Of a stretch of 64,000 nt of DNA, positions 45,960 through 54,851 are shown piece after piece (positions within the stretch are counted from its first letter, which is position 1; every line of letters begins with the position of its first letter). The notes beneath the pieces were generated by a model that saw nothing but the letters and a program-made list of their open reading frames with translations, was not told the DNA's origin and ran no database searches. The DNA is from Bacillota bacterium (GTDB lineage: Bacteria; Bacillota; Bacilli; Alicyclobacillales; SLC66). The translations under genes were made by a program, and so were the position numbers. Location: contig JAPNUP010000124.1 of assembly GCA_026627345.1 (NCBI GenBank), forward strand, positions 1 to 64,000, given 5' to 3'.

Positions 45960-46938
45960 CGATGCTTACGGGGCAATCATGGAGCGGATTCGAGATGGCA
46001 GCGGTCCGCTCCTGATTGTCTGTCATGTCAGTCCTGACGGGGATGCGGTGGGCGCGGCCCTAGCGGTGGCGCATTACTGTGAGTCGGTGGGACGAGCTTT
46101 TGTGCTAGTCAATGATGATCCAGTGCCGTCGCGCTATGATTTTATGCCGCTTGCCGATCGCTTTTTGCGCACGACGGATGTGTCACTGCGTTTTGCGCAG
46201 GTGATCGCTGTAGACTGTGCAGATGCGCGTCGGATGGGACAGACGACACTTTTGTTCGCGCCGGACTATGAGTTGATCAATATCGATCACCACGATACGA
46301 ATGACGGGTATGGCCACTTGAATGTGGTCGATCCGCAGGCTGCCGCGACATGTTTGGTGCTGTATCGGATGATGCACACGTTACATGTACCGATTGGGCG
46401 AGCGATGGCTACGTGTCTGTATACCGGTATCGTCTTTGACACTGGTGGTTTTCGGTATAACAATTCGACACCGGAAATTCATTTGGCGGCGGCGGATTTA
46501 CTGACGCGCGGGATTGAACCGTTTTACATTGCCGATCGCGTTCTTGAAGCGATGACGAAAGAGCAAGTAGAGTTAGTCCGCTTAGGACTTTCGACACTGG
46601 TAGTCGATCCTAGTGGCCGCATGGCGTATGTCGCGGTCGATCAAGCGATGCTGTCAGCATCGGGTGCGACCGACGATGATACGGAGGCGTTGCTGCCGTA
46701 TACGCGGTCACTCTCGGGAGTGGAAGTCGGCATTTTGTTTCGTGAGCGCACAGATCATTCCGTCAAGGTCAGCTTGCGTTCGCGCGAACGCGTCGATGTC
46801 GCGGCGATCGCCGTGTCGTTTGGCGGGGGTGGTCACGTTCGTGCGGCTGGTTGTAACTTGGAAGGCCCGCTCGCAGATGCGATCGCGCAAGTCACGGATC
46901 AGGTGCGTAAAGCTGTATCGGCCGCATTTGCGCAGTGA
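45952..46938 (+). CDS. nrnA: DHH-family nanoRNase/pAp phosphatase
   Basis: Hydrolyses short RNAs and 3'-phosphoadenosine 5'-phosphate. DHH motifs: HVSPDGDAVGAALA, DCADARR and IDHHDTNDGYG; C-terminal DHHA1 GGGGHVRAAGC. ATG 45952 with GGAG upstream; frame open to 45925. 328 aa. Between rbfA and truB, as in many Firmicutes. Confidence 0.93.
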   Translation: MSNDAYGAIMERIRDGSGPLLIVCHVSPDGDAVGAALAVAHYCESVGRAFVLVNDDPVPSRYDFMPLADRFLRTTDVSLRFAQVIAVDCADARRMGQTTLLFAPDYELINIDHHDTNDGYGHLNVVDPQAAATCLVLYRMMHTLHVPIGRAMATCLYTGIVFDTGGFRYNNSTPEIHLAAADLLTRGIEPFYIADRVLEAMTKEQVELVRLGLSTLVVDPSGRMAYVAVDQAMLSASGATDDDTEALLPYTRSLSGVEVGILFRERTDHSVKVSLRSRERVDVAAIAVSFGGGGHVRAAGCNLEGPLADAIAQVTDQVRKAVSAAFAQ

Positions 46939-46980
46939 ATAGCACTTTTGTACCGTCATGAAGCAGGAGGCTTGACAGGA

Positions 46981-47907
46981 GTGGATGAGTTTGGATCCGG
47001 TGTCCTTGTCCTACATAAACCACGAGGCATGACATCACAGCAGGCCGTCACGCGAGTACGGCGTATGCTCGATTATGCCAAGGCCGGTCACAGCGGGATT
47101 CTCGATCCTGAAGTCACAGGTGTCTTGCCTATCTTGTTCGGGTCTGCGACGCGGTTGGCTGAGTACATTATGGATGCGCAAAAGGCCTACGAAGCCGTCG
47201 TGCATTTCGGGAGCGCGACAGATACACAAGATGCGACGGGACAAGTGGTGGCGACAGGCGATCCTAGTGGTCTCGATCGGGCCGTGGTAGACGCCGCACT
47301 GGCCACTTTTGTAGGCGAGATTGAACAGATGCCACCACAGTACTCTGCGCTTAAAATTGCAGGGGTGAGGGCCTATGAGTTGGCGCGCAAAGGCCAGGTG
47401 GCGCCGCTTGTGGCGAGGACTGTGCAGGTATTGTCTTGTTCGCTGATTGACTTTACGCACGTGGAAGGTCTCGTGCAAGCGCGATTCTCGATCACGTGCA
47501 AAAAAGGGACCTATGTGCGCACGATCTGTCATGATCTAGGTGCGTTGGTCGGTGTCCCGGCGCACATGGCACAGCTCGTGCGTACGCGTTCAGGTCCGTT
47601 CACTTTGGCGGATGCCCATTCGATCGATGAGGTGGCGGAAAAGGGACGCCTTCTGGTGCTGACTCCCGAACATGCCGTTACGTCATTGCCTGCTTTTACT
47701 GTCACGCCAGAACAGGCGCAACGCGTCTTTCACGGGGCTCGCCTGCAAGTCCGCGGGGTCGCTCCGCTTCCCGTGGCACAAGATGTACGTCTCCATGGAC
47801 CGAGTGGGCAGCTTTTGGCGATCTACACCGTGCTGCACGCCGTCCCTGGAGAAGGGCTCACATTGGCAGCAAAAAAAGTGCTCGCACTTCAGGAGGTCAC
47901 AGTGTGA
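46981..47907 (+). CDS. truB: tRNA pseudouridine-55 synthase TruB
   Basis: Converts U55 of tRNA to pseudouridine. HKPRGMTSQQAVTRVRR and GHSGILDPEVTGVLP with catalytic Asp (about residue 42). GTG 46981 is ten bases after AGGAGG; the frame is open to 46948. 308 aa. Overlaps ribF by four bases. Confidence 0.94.
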   Translation: MDEFGSGVLVLHKPRGMTSQQAVTRVRRMLDYAKAGHSGILDPEVTGVLPILFGSATRLAEYIMDAQKAYEAVVHFGSATDTQDATGQVVATGDPSGLDRAVVDAALATFVGEIEQMPPQYSALKIAGVRAYELARKGQVAPLVARTVQVLSCSLIDFTHVEGLVQARFSITCKKGTYVRTICHDLGALVGVPAHMAQLVRTRSGPFTLADAHSIDEVAEKGRLLVLTPEHAVTSLPAFTVTPEQAQRVFHGARLQVRGVAPLPVAQDVRLHGPSGQLLAIYTVLHAVPGEGLTLAAKKVLALQEVTV

Positions 47908-48842
47908 ATCACAGCATTTCTCAGCACACACTAGCGACGAAACCGGTCGACATATCGGCCACGGCGCGCGTGATGGCAATAGGCAAATTCGATGGGTTAC
48001 ATATCGCCCACCAATCTGTCCTTAAGCAGGCTGTGCGACGCGCCGAACAAGGGTTGGGAGACCCGTGTCTGTTCGCTTTTACACCGCATCCGCGGTTGGC
48101 GCTCACAGGTGATCAAGCGTATGTTCGTTGGTTGACTCCGCCCTCTGAACGGGCAATTTTGGCGCGTAATTATGGCGTGCAGTGTTCATATGTCGCGGAG
48201 TTTCATCATGCGTTTCAAAGGCAAACGGCACAGGAGTTTGTCGTAGATTACCTCATTCCACTCGGGACTCGGCATATCGTCGTTGGATATGATTTTCGGT
48301 TTGGCAAAGGTGGCGCATACACTACCGCAGATTTGTCTGAGATTGCGCTTGCATACGGCATTAGTTGTGATGTGGTCGATCACATCGACGTGGATGGAGC
48401 GCCCGTTAGCAGTTCACGTATCCGATCGGCGCTTTCGGAGGCTGACATACAGAAGGCTACGCGCCTGCTTGGACGTCCCTATCAGTGGCGTGCTAAAGTC
48501 ATCACAGGTGACCAAAGGGGCCGCACAATCGGATTTCCAACTGCCAATCTCGATTTGCTTGAACCTTTTGTCATTCCGGCAGCAGGTGTCTACGGGGTTG
48601 ACTGTATGCTCGCAGATGGCACAACCCACAGGGGGATGCTGAACATCGGTGTCAGACCGACAGTAAAAGTACAAGGGCAGTTGACGCTCGAAGCTCATCT
48701 GCTGCATTTCAGTGGGGATCTCTATGGGCAGGAGATGGTGGTGCGCTTTTTAGGTCATCTGCGCAATGAACGCAAGTTTGCGTCGTTAGATGAGTTGCGC
48801 AAGCAACTCGCGCAAGACGCCGCGTCTGCCGCCGAGCTGTAA
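47904..48842 (+). CDS. ribF: Bifunctional riboflavin kinase/FAD synthetase
   Basis: Makes FMN and FAD. N-terminal nucleotidyl transferase: AIGKFDGLHIAHQSVL, VVGYDFRFGKGG; C-terminal flavokinase: GRTIGFPTANLDL and GMLNIGVRPTV. 312 aa. GTG start overlaps truB; AGGAGG upstream. Confidence 0.95.
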   Translation: MNHSISQHTLATKPVDISATARVMAIGKFDGLHIAHQSVLKQAVRRAEQGLGDPCLFAFTPHPRLALTGDQAYVRWLTPPSERAILARNYGVQCSYVAEFHHAFQRQTAQEFVVDYLIPLGTRHIVVGYDFRFGKGGAYTTADLSEIALAYGISCDVVDHIDVDGAPVSSSRIRSALSEADIQKATRLLGRPYQWRAKVITGDQRGRTIGFPTANLDLLEPFVIPAAGVYGVDCMLADGTTHRGMLNIGVRPTVKVQGQLTLEAHLLHFSGDLYGQEMVVRFLGHLRNERKFASLDELRKQLAQDAASAAEL

Positions 48843-48858
48843 ATGCGGTTGTTCTCTT

Positions 48859-48886
48859 TACTCTATACCCGGACATGTGTATACTG
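48859..48886 (+). promoter_or_regulatory. Putative promoter of rpsO
   Basis: TTTACT (48859-48864), 16 bases, TATACT (48881-48886). Leader of about 105 bases before rpsO, where S15 autoregulation is common in bacteria; no clear structure assigned. Confidence 0.5.
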
Positions 48887-48996
48887 AGTTAGATTGCGCC
48901 ATACTGATGATACATCGCTTGTGCTCAGTTTCTCGCCTCTCCGTCGGTTACTTGGCACAAAGCATGGTCTGTAGGCAAAACTAGGAGGTTATATTA

Positions 48997-49266
48997 GTGG
49001 CAACTTCGCAAGAACGCAAGACCGAGATTATCGAATCTTTTGCCGTACACGAGAACGATACAGGTTCCCCGGAGGTGCAGGTTGCACTTCTCACGGAGCG
49101 CATCAACTATCTGAATGAGCATTTCCGCACGCACAAGAAAGATCATCATTCACGCCGCGGTTTGTTCAAGATGGTGCACCGTCGGGCACACCTTTTGCGT
49201 TATCTGCGAGAGCAAGATATCAACCGCTATCGGACGCTCATTACTCGTCTGGGACTTCGCAAGTAG
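48997..49266 (+). CDS. rpsO: 30S ribosomal protein S15
   Basis: Early-assembling 30S protein. [19 protein letters not shown] and [20 protein letters not shown] are diagnostic. 89 aa. GTG start with AGGAGG. Confidence 0.98.
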   Translation: MATSQERKTEIIESFAVHENDTGSPEVQVALLTERINYLNEHFRTHKKDHHSRRGLFKMVHRRAHLLRYLREQDINRYRTLITRLGLRK

Positions 49267-49272
49267 GTTAGG

Positions 49273-49294
49273 AGCGGGCTTGCCCGCTTCTTCT
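49273..49294 (+). terminator. Terminator between rpsO and pnp
   Basis: AGCGGG (49273-49278) pairs with CCCGCT (49283-49288), then TCTTCTTC. Short; probably partial, allowing some read-through to pnp. Confidence 0.55.
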
Positions 49295-49358
49295 TCATAT
49301 ACAGGATAATCAGGCATTGGAGTCAAGTAGGTTGACTGGATACAAAGGGGACATGCAC

Positions 49359-51542
49359 GTGGTACATACACAGGAAAGTACCTTGGGCGGACGCAGGATC
49401 ACGCTTGAGACTGGCCGCCTCGCCAAGCAGGCAAACGGCGCCGTACTTGTCACATATGGCGAGACAGTGGTACTTGCGACCGTGACAGCTTCGAAAGAAC
49501 CGAAAGATTTAGACTTTTTTCCGCTCACGGTGAACTACGAGGAGCGGCTGTATGCAGTGGGTAAGATCCCAGGCGGTTTCATCAAACGCGAAGGTCGGCC
49601 GAGTGAAAAAGCGATTTTGTCGAGTAGACTGATCGATCGACCTATTCGACCGCTGTTTGCCGATGGTTTTCGCAATGATGTGCAAGTCGTCGCACTGGTC
49701 ATGTCAGTCGATCAAGACTGTGCACCGGAGATCGCCGCCATGATTGGCGTTTCCGCTGCCTTGGCAGTGTCAGATGTGCCATTTGACAAACCGATCGCAG
49801 GCGTCATCGTCGGACGAGTGGACGGCCAGTTTGTGATTAATCCGACCACTGCGCAAGTGGAAAAAAGTGATCTGCATTTGGTCGTCGCAGGCACCAAGGA
49901 CGCCATTATGATGGTGGAGGCAGGCGCCCGCGAGATACCCGAATCGGTCATGTTAGAGGCGATCATGTTCGGACATGACGAGATCAAGCGTATGGTTGAC
50001 CAGATCGAACAGTTCGCAGCTCGCGCTGGCAAGCCGAAGATGGTGGTCAGCTTGCACGAGGTAGATGCAGACGTGAATCGCGAAGTGCGTGAATATGCGA
50101 CAGAGCGCATGAAAGCGGCGATCTACACGGCGGAGAAGCACGCTCGTCAAGAGGCGATCTCCGAGGTTGTCCAGATGACGATAGAAGCGCTGTCCGAGAA
50201 ATTTGCGGACAAGCTTTCTGACTTGAAAGAAGTCTTGCACGACATTGAGAAAGAGGTTGTCCGAGGCGCGATTCTGGACGAAGGGATGCGGCCGGACGGA
50301 CGTGGACTCGATGAGATTCGGCCGATTTCTGTCGACGCAGGCGTACTGCCACGCACGCATGGCTCGGGCTTATTCACGCGCGGACAGACACAGGCGCTCT
50401 CGATCTGTACGCTCGGCGCTCTCGGCGACGTACAAATTCTCGATGGTATCAGTACAGAAGAGAGCAAGCGCTTTATGCACCACTACAACTTCCCACCCTT
50501 TTCCACTGGCGAAGCGCGTCCGCTACGTGCCCCGAGTCGTCGCGATATCGGCCATGGAGCGCTTGGAGAACGTGCGCTTGAGCCGATTATTCCATCGGAA
50601 GAGGTGTTTCCGTACACAATTCGTTTGGTGTCAGAAGTGCTTGAATCTAACGGTTCGAGCTCTCAGGCAAGTATATGCGGGTCTACCCTGGCCTTAATGG
50701 ATGCCGGTGTACCGATCAAGGCGCCTGTCGCCGGTGTCGCGATGGGCCTTGTCAAGGAAGGCGAGCGCGTCGCTGTGCTCACTGACATTCAAGGGCTCGA
50801 AGATCATCTCGGCGACATGGACTTCAAAGTCGCAGGTACTGCCGAAGGTGTGACTGCGCTGCAGATGGATATCAAGATCGGCGGAATCGATCGGCGGATT
50901 CTCGAGACTGCCCTCCAAAAGGCGCATGACAGCCGCATGTTTATCCTCAGTCGGATGATGGAGGCCATCTCTGCACCGCGTGCGGAACTCTCTCGTTTTG
51001 CGCCGCGCATCATCACGATGAAGATCAATCCGGATAAGATCCGCGAAGTGATCGGACCAGGCGGTCGAGTCATCAACAAAATCATCGATGATACCGGTGT
51101 CAAAATTGACATTGAGCAAGATGGCCGGATCTTCATCGCGGCGTCTGATGTCACGGCAGGTGATAAGGCCAAAGCCATTATCGAAGGCATCGTGCGCGAC
51201 GTTGAGGTGGGACAGACTTACGAAGGAAAAGTCATGCGCGTAGAGAAGTACGGCGCATTTGTAGAGATCTTGCCAGGGAAGGAAGGTCTCGTGCATGTCT
51301 CGCAACTTGCAGCCGATCGTGTCGACAAGACGGAAGATGTGGTGAAAGTCGGCGATCCGCTACGAGTCAAGGTGACGGAAGTCGATGCGCAAGGCCGTCT
51401 GAACCTTTCGCATAAGGAAGTGCTGCGTGATATGGGCATCCCGGTCACCGACATCCCTGTGCGCTCGGAAGGAGATCGCGGACCACGCCCAGATCGTGGT
51501 CCAAGGCCCAGTGGAGCCGGCGACCGTCGCCCCCGCAGTTGA
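49359..51542 (+). CDS. pnp: Polyribonucleotide nucleotidyltransferase (PNPase)
   Basis: 3'-5' exoribonuclease that uses phosphate. Two RNase PH domains ([36 protein letters not shown]), KH ([19 protein letters not shown]) and S1 domain ([20 protein letters not shown]), then a short Arg/Gly/Pro-rich tail. I chose GTG 49359 because AAAGGGG lies eight bases upstream; ATG 49353 is only two bases from it but remains possible. About 727 aa. Confidence 0.97.
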   Translation: MVHTQESTLGGRRITLETGRLAKQANGAVLVTYGETVVLATVTASKEPKDLDFFPLTVNYEERLYAVGKIPGGFIKREGRPSEKAILSSRLIDRPIRPLFADGFRNDVQVVALVMSVDQDCAPEIAAMIGVSAALAVSDVPFDKPIAGVIVGRVDGQFVINPTTAQVEKSDLHLVVAGTKDAIMMVEAGAREIPESVMLEAIMFGHDEIKRMVDQIEQFAARAGKPKMVVSLHEVDADVNREVREYATERMKAAIYTAEKHARQEAISEVVQMTIEALSEKFADKLSDLKEVLHDIEKEVVRGAILDEGMRPDGRGLDEIRPISVDAGVLPRTHGSGLFTRGQTQALSICTLGALGDVQILDGISTEESKRFMHHYNFPPFSTGEARPLRAPSRRDIGHGALGERALEPIIPSEEVFPYTIRLVSEVLESNGSSSQASICGSTLALMDAGVPIKAPVAGVAMGLVKEGERVAVLTDIQGLEDHLGDMDFKVAGTAEGVTALQMDIKIGGIDRRILETALQKAHDSRMFILSRMMEAISAPRAELSRFAPRIITMKINPDKIREVIGPGGRVINKIIDDTGVKIDIEQDGRIFIAASDVTAGDKAKAIIEGIVRDVEVGQTYEGKVMRVEKYGAFVEILPGKEGLVHVSQLAADRVDKTEDVVKVGDPLRVKVTEVDAQGRLNLSHKEVLRDMGIPVTDIPVRSEGDRGPRPDRGPRPSGAGDRRPRS

Positions 51543-51565
51543 TGAATTTGGGACCTGCCGTTTGT

Positions 51566-51609
51566 AAAGGACAAGCCTCCTCGTGTAAGCGCGAGGAGGC
51601 TTGTCCTTT
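51566..51609 (+). terminator. 18-bp perfect hairpin after pnp
   Basis: 51566-51583 pairs without mismatch with 51592-51609 around an eight-base loop. Ends in TTT then C, so the T-run is short, but the stem is very stable. Confidence 0.75.
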
Positions 51610-51637
51610 CATACCTTGTCCTGCCTCTGCATAGGCT
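51609..51637 (+). promoter_or_regulatory. Putative sigma-E-type promoter before ylxY
   Basis: TCATACC (51609-51615), 14 bases, CATAGGCT (51630-51637). Almost the same as the element before spoIVFA. Would start near 51645, ahead of the small membrane protein and ylxY. Confidence 0.45.
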
Positions 51638-51681
51638 TTTCTATCAGTGTCTGTGCGCGGCAGTGGGAAGGTGGGATTTCA

Positions 51682-51915
51682 ATGGGTGGCACAAGAGGTT
51701 CATTAGCTAGAGGAGTAGCGGTTTTCGGCATGACGCTCCTTGTGGTCATGCATTTCTGTACGAGTGTAGGATACCCTTTCTGGGCCAAAGTCGAGAGATT
51801 CACTACAGCTTCCTCGGATGATTCTCGTTGGCTCGCATTGGTGTTGGTTATGAGTGCGTATGTGGGGGGGAACTGGATATGGGCCAAAATCCGCGTCCGT
51901 CCAAGTTCTGGTTGA
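51682..51915 (+). CDS. Small two-pass membrane protein (77 aa)
   Basis: ATG 51682 with GAAGGTGGG upstream. Two hydrophobic segments (GVAVFGMTLLVVMHFCTSVG; WLALVLVMSAYVGGNWIWA) joined by a charged loop. The last 37 bases overlap ylxY, which suggests translational coupling. No family recognised. The frame is open to 51601, inside the terminator. Confidence 0.55.
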   Translation: MGGTRGSLARGVAVFGMTLLVVMHFCTSVGYPFWAKVERFTTASSDDSRWLALVLVMSAYVGGNWIWAKIRVRPSSG

Positions 51916-52922
51916 TCATATCCAGAGACGCCTTATTGCTGTCTGCTTGTGCCATTGTCGTTGCAGTCGTCGGGATCTGGGGCCCCTCATTTACTGGTAC
52001 GACATCGGTCTTTCGTGCTTTGTCAGCTGTCGCAGACGGTGATCTCCCTGTTGCCAATAGCGTGATGGCATCCGGAGCAAACGCAAGCGTGCAAACGCAA
52101 CTAGAGGAAATCGCCAAACGGTTTGATGCACCGCCTGTCAACGCGCGTGCCGATTCTGTCTGGCGTCTGATCCCTGGCGTAAACGGCGTTCGGCTCAATA
52201 TGCAACAAACACTGAAAAATCCTAACGCGACGCCGCTCGTCTTCGACCAGATCCCACCTGCAATCAGTCTCAATGATTTCGTGGCACAACCGATTTATCG
52301 AGGCAATCCACTGAAACGCCAGATGGCGCTGATGATCAACGTTGCCTGGGGCAGTGAGTACCTCAATCCTATTCTCCATATCTTGAAGCAGAATCACGTC
52401 AAAGCGACGTTTTTTCTAGACGGTTCTTGGACGACTAAGAACGCTGCGATGGCGCGCCAAATAGAGAATACAGGAATGGAATTAGGCAATCATGCGTTTA
52501 ATCACCCGAATATGAGTCGATTGTCCCGTACGGCCATGATCAGCCAAATTCAAAAGACCAATGCCGCGATCGAGGCGGCAACCGGGGTAAAGCCTACGCT
52601 GTTTGCGCCACCTTCCGGTGACTTCAACGATATGGTGGTGCGGGTGGCGGCTGGTCTGAACATGCGTACGATTCTGTGGACGCTGGATACAGTAGACTGG
52701 CGTCGACCTAGTCCCCAAGTGATTTTGCGGCGGATCGTCAATAAAAGGACGCCGGGCGCGCTCGTATTGATGCACCCCACAGCGCCGACTGTGGCCGCAC
52801 TGCCTGAACTCATTCAGTCACTTAGGCGTGATGGCTATCAGCTCGTGACCGTATCCACTCTTTTGAGTCCTCTGCGCCCCGTGCCGAAAACGATCGCCGA
52901 GGCACTCTCCACACACCGCTAG
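51879..52922 (+). CDS. ylxY: YlxY-like polysaccharide deacetylase homologue
   Basis: 347 aa: N-terminal membrane segment (ALLLSACAIVVAVVGIWG) then a NodB-homology domain outside the membrane. GNHAFNHPNMSRL keeps both metal histidines and FAPPSGDFND and LMHPT are present, but the first NodB motif (TFDD) is replaced by INVAWG, so the catalytic Asp is missing, as in YlxY proteins. Gene order pnp-ylxY-M16 peptidase matches B. subtilis. ATG 51879 with GGGGGG upstream. Confidence 0.85.
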   Translation: MGQNPRPSKFWLIISRDALLLSACAIVVAVVGIWGPSFTGTTSVFRALSAVADGDLPVANSVMASGANASVQTQLEEIAKRFDAPPVNARADSVWRLIPGVNGVRLNMQQTLKNPNATPLVFDQIPPAISLNDFVAQPIYRGNPLKRQMALMINVAWGSEYLNPILHILKQNHVKATFFLDGSWTTKNAAMARQIENTGMELGNHAFNHPNMSRLSRTAMISQIQKTNAAIEAATGVKPTLFAPPSGDFNDMVVRVAAGLNMRTILWTLDTVDWRRPSPQVILRRIVNKRTPGALVLMHPTAPTVAALPELIQSLRRDGYQLVTVSTLLSPLRPVPKTIAEALSTHR

Positions 52923-52998
52923 TTGTGACCATGAGTCCCACTTTGATATAGTGGAAACTGGTGTCGCATGCTTTACGGAGTGATGGAGGAGGTTGCGT

Positions 52999-54264
52999 TT
53001 GATCTATAGGCATACATTGGCTAATGGACTGAGGGTTGTTTTAGAGGATGTACCGGCCGTGCGCTCAGTGAGTATGGGGATCTGGGTGGGCACGGGATCG
53101 CGCGATGAGCGTCCGGAGCAAAGCGGAATTTCCCACCTGCTGGAGCACATGTTTTTCAAAGGGACCAAGACGATGACCGCCCGCCAACTCGCCGAGGTGT
53201 TTGATGGCATTGGCGGACAGATCAACGCGTTTACAGCAAAGGAATATACGTGTTATCACGCTAAGGTACTCGATGAACACACCGATATCGCCTTGACCAC
53301 GCTTGCCGAGATGCTCTTTACGTCGCTCATGGATGAAGCGGAGTTGGAACGTGAAAAAGGCGTCGTGATGGAAGAAATCACGATGTATGAGGATAATCCT
53401 GAGGAATCTGTCCACGACTTGATCGTAGAGCAGTCCTTTGCAGGACATCCGCTTGGTGCCAATATTCTAGGAACGCGCGAGAGTCTGGAAATGATCGATC
53501 GTGGTCAGTTGATGACCTATATTGAGGAACGTTACACGCCGAGCAATATGGTGATCTCCGTGGCAGGTCACATTGATGCAAGCGCTGTGCTTCGTCGCAT
53601 TGAGGAGCTTTTCGGGCAGTTTTCACGTACCCCACGCACTTACGTGACAGGTGCGCCGAGCTTCTGCACAAGTCAGCTATTTCGGGCCAAACCGGTAGAA
53701 CAGGCGCACGTGTGTCTAGCGTTGCCTGGGTATGCATATGAACACCCGCACACTTATGGCATGATCTTGCTGAACAACATCTTGGGGGCGAGTTCGAGCT
53801 CACGCCTATTTCAAGAGATCCGCGAGAATCGCGGAATGGCTTACAGCGTGTTTACGTACCATAGTGCATTTCGCGATACCGGCCTTTTTGCTATTTACTT
53901 TGGCGCGAATCCTAATCAGGCGCAAAGTGTGCTCGATGTGATCGAAGAGATGGTGCAAGAGTGGATCGCGCAAGGCATCACTGCAGAGGAATTGCAAAAG
54001 GCGAAAAATCAGGTCAAAGGCTCACTGATCTTGAGTCTCGAAAACACATCGAGTCGGATGAGTCGCATCGCTAAGAATGAACTGCTACTCCAAAGGCAAG
54101 TCGATCTAGACGAGATGATCAACGAAGTCGAGCGAGTGACAGTGCACAGCCAACATGATTTGATCCGCGAATTGTTTCAAGGCCCCTTTACCTTTGTTGG
54201 GCTCGGGCCAGACAGTGCCCCGTTGCAATATTCGAGCGACCTACCTCGGAGCGAAGACCGATGA
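52999..54264 (+). CDS. mlpA: M16-family zinc metallopeptidase (MlpA/YmxG)
   Basis: Processing-peptidase-like enzyme of 421 aa. Inverse zinc motif HLLEH (His46, Glu49, His50) with the distal Glu in the region EKGVVMEEITMYED. TTG 52999 is six bases after GGAGGAGG; TTG 52993 is too close. Overlaps dut by four bases. Confidence 0.93.
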   Translation: MIYRHTLANGLRVVLEDVPAVRSVSMGIWVGTGSRDERPEQSGISHLLEHMFFKGTKTMTARQLAEVFDGIGGQINAFTAKEYTCYHAKVLDEHTDIALTTLAEMLFTSLMDEAELEREKGVVMEEITMYEDNPEESVHDLIVEQSFAGHPLGANILGTRESLEMIDRGQLMTYIEERYTPSNMVISVAGHIDASAVLRRIEELFGQFSRTPRTYVTGAPSFCTSQLFRAKPVEQAHVCLALPGYAYEHPHTYGMILLNNILGASSSSRLFQEIRENRGMAYSVFTYHSAFRDTGLFAIYFGANPNQAQSVLDVIEEMVQEWIAQGITAEELQKAKNQVKGSLILSLENTSSRMSRIAKNELLLQRQVDLDEMINEVERVTVHSQHDLIRELFQGPFTFVGLGPDSAPLQYSSDLPRSEDR

Positions 54265-54719
54265 GACGCTTTGAATGGGTGCCCTCTTTTGTTTCGGACG
54301 GTCTCACGTTGCCTCAGCGACAGACCACTGATGCAGCCGGGTATGACCTGGCTGCTGGTGAGACGGTGTATATTGCACCTGGTGGGTTTGCCCTTGTACG
54401 CACTGGTGTTCGCGTGCAACTAGAAGTCGGGGAATTCCTCGCACTGTATGCGCGCAGCAGTCTCGCACTGCGACGCAAGCTCATGCTCGCCAATGGCGTC
54501 GGAGTCATCGATCGGGACTACTACGAAAACCCTGACAATGGTGGCGAAATCATGGTTGCGCTTTGGAATATGGGGACTTCCGTCGCTTTTATCGAGCGGG
54601 GGGATCGGATTGCCCAAGCCGTCATGATGCCTTTCCTTATTACGGAAGATGATCATCCTGTCAAACGCCACAGACATGGTGGTTTTGGCTCCACAAATGC
54701 CTCTCCTATAGGCAGATAG
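54261..54719 (+). CDS. dut: dUTP diphosphatase
   Basis: Trimeric dUTPase, 152 aa, with all five motifs: DAAGYDL, ARSSL, GVIDRDY, GDRIAQ and RHGGFGSTN. Start overlaps the M16 peptidase stop. In B. subtilis a PRC-barrel gene (ymxH) lies here instead. Confidence 0.95.
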   Translation: MRRFEWVPSFVSDGLTLPQRQTTDAAGYDLAAGETVYIAPGGFALVRTGVRVQLEVGEFLALYARSSLALRRKLMLANGVGVIDRDYYENPDNGGEIMVALWNMGTSVAFIERGDRIAQAVMMPFLITEDDHPVKRHRHGGFGSTNASPIGR

Positions 54720-54731
54720 TCCCGTTATTTC

Positions 54732-54759
54732 ACCCATTGAGCTACCATGGCATAGTCTA
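54732..54759 (+). promoter_or_regulatory. Putative sigma-K-type promoter of dpaA-dpaB
   Basis: ACC at 54732-54734, 16 bases, then CATAGTCTA (54751-54759), a perfect CATAnnnTA. In B. subtilis the spoVF operon is sigma-K dependent. The start would be near 54766, about 85 bases before dpaA. Confidence 0.45.
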
Positions 54760-54798
54760 ATGGCATGTAGCTGGCGGCAGACCAGGTGCGAGTTTGTC

Positions 54799-54826
54799 TT
54801 GAATTTTGCGCGACTTGGCGTACAAT
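54799..54826 (+). promoter_or_regulatory. Alternative sigma-A-like promoter before dpaA
   Basis: TTGAAT (54799-54804), 16 bases, TACAAT (54821-54826). Plausible but competes with the sigma-K-like element; only experiment can decide. Confidence 0.35.
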
Positions 54827-54851
54827 GTGGTGAAAGGGGTACCCGGACTCT

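Noticed and set aside
50694-51305. 203-aa minus-strand ORF opposite pnp
   Set aside because: Shadow of the KH/S1 region of pnp.
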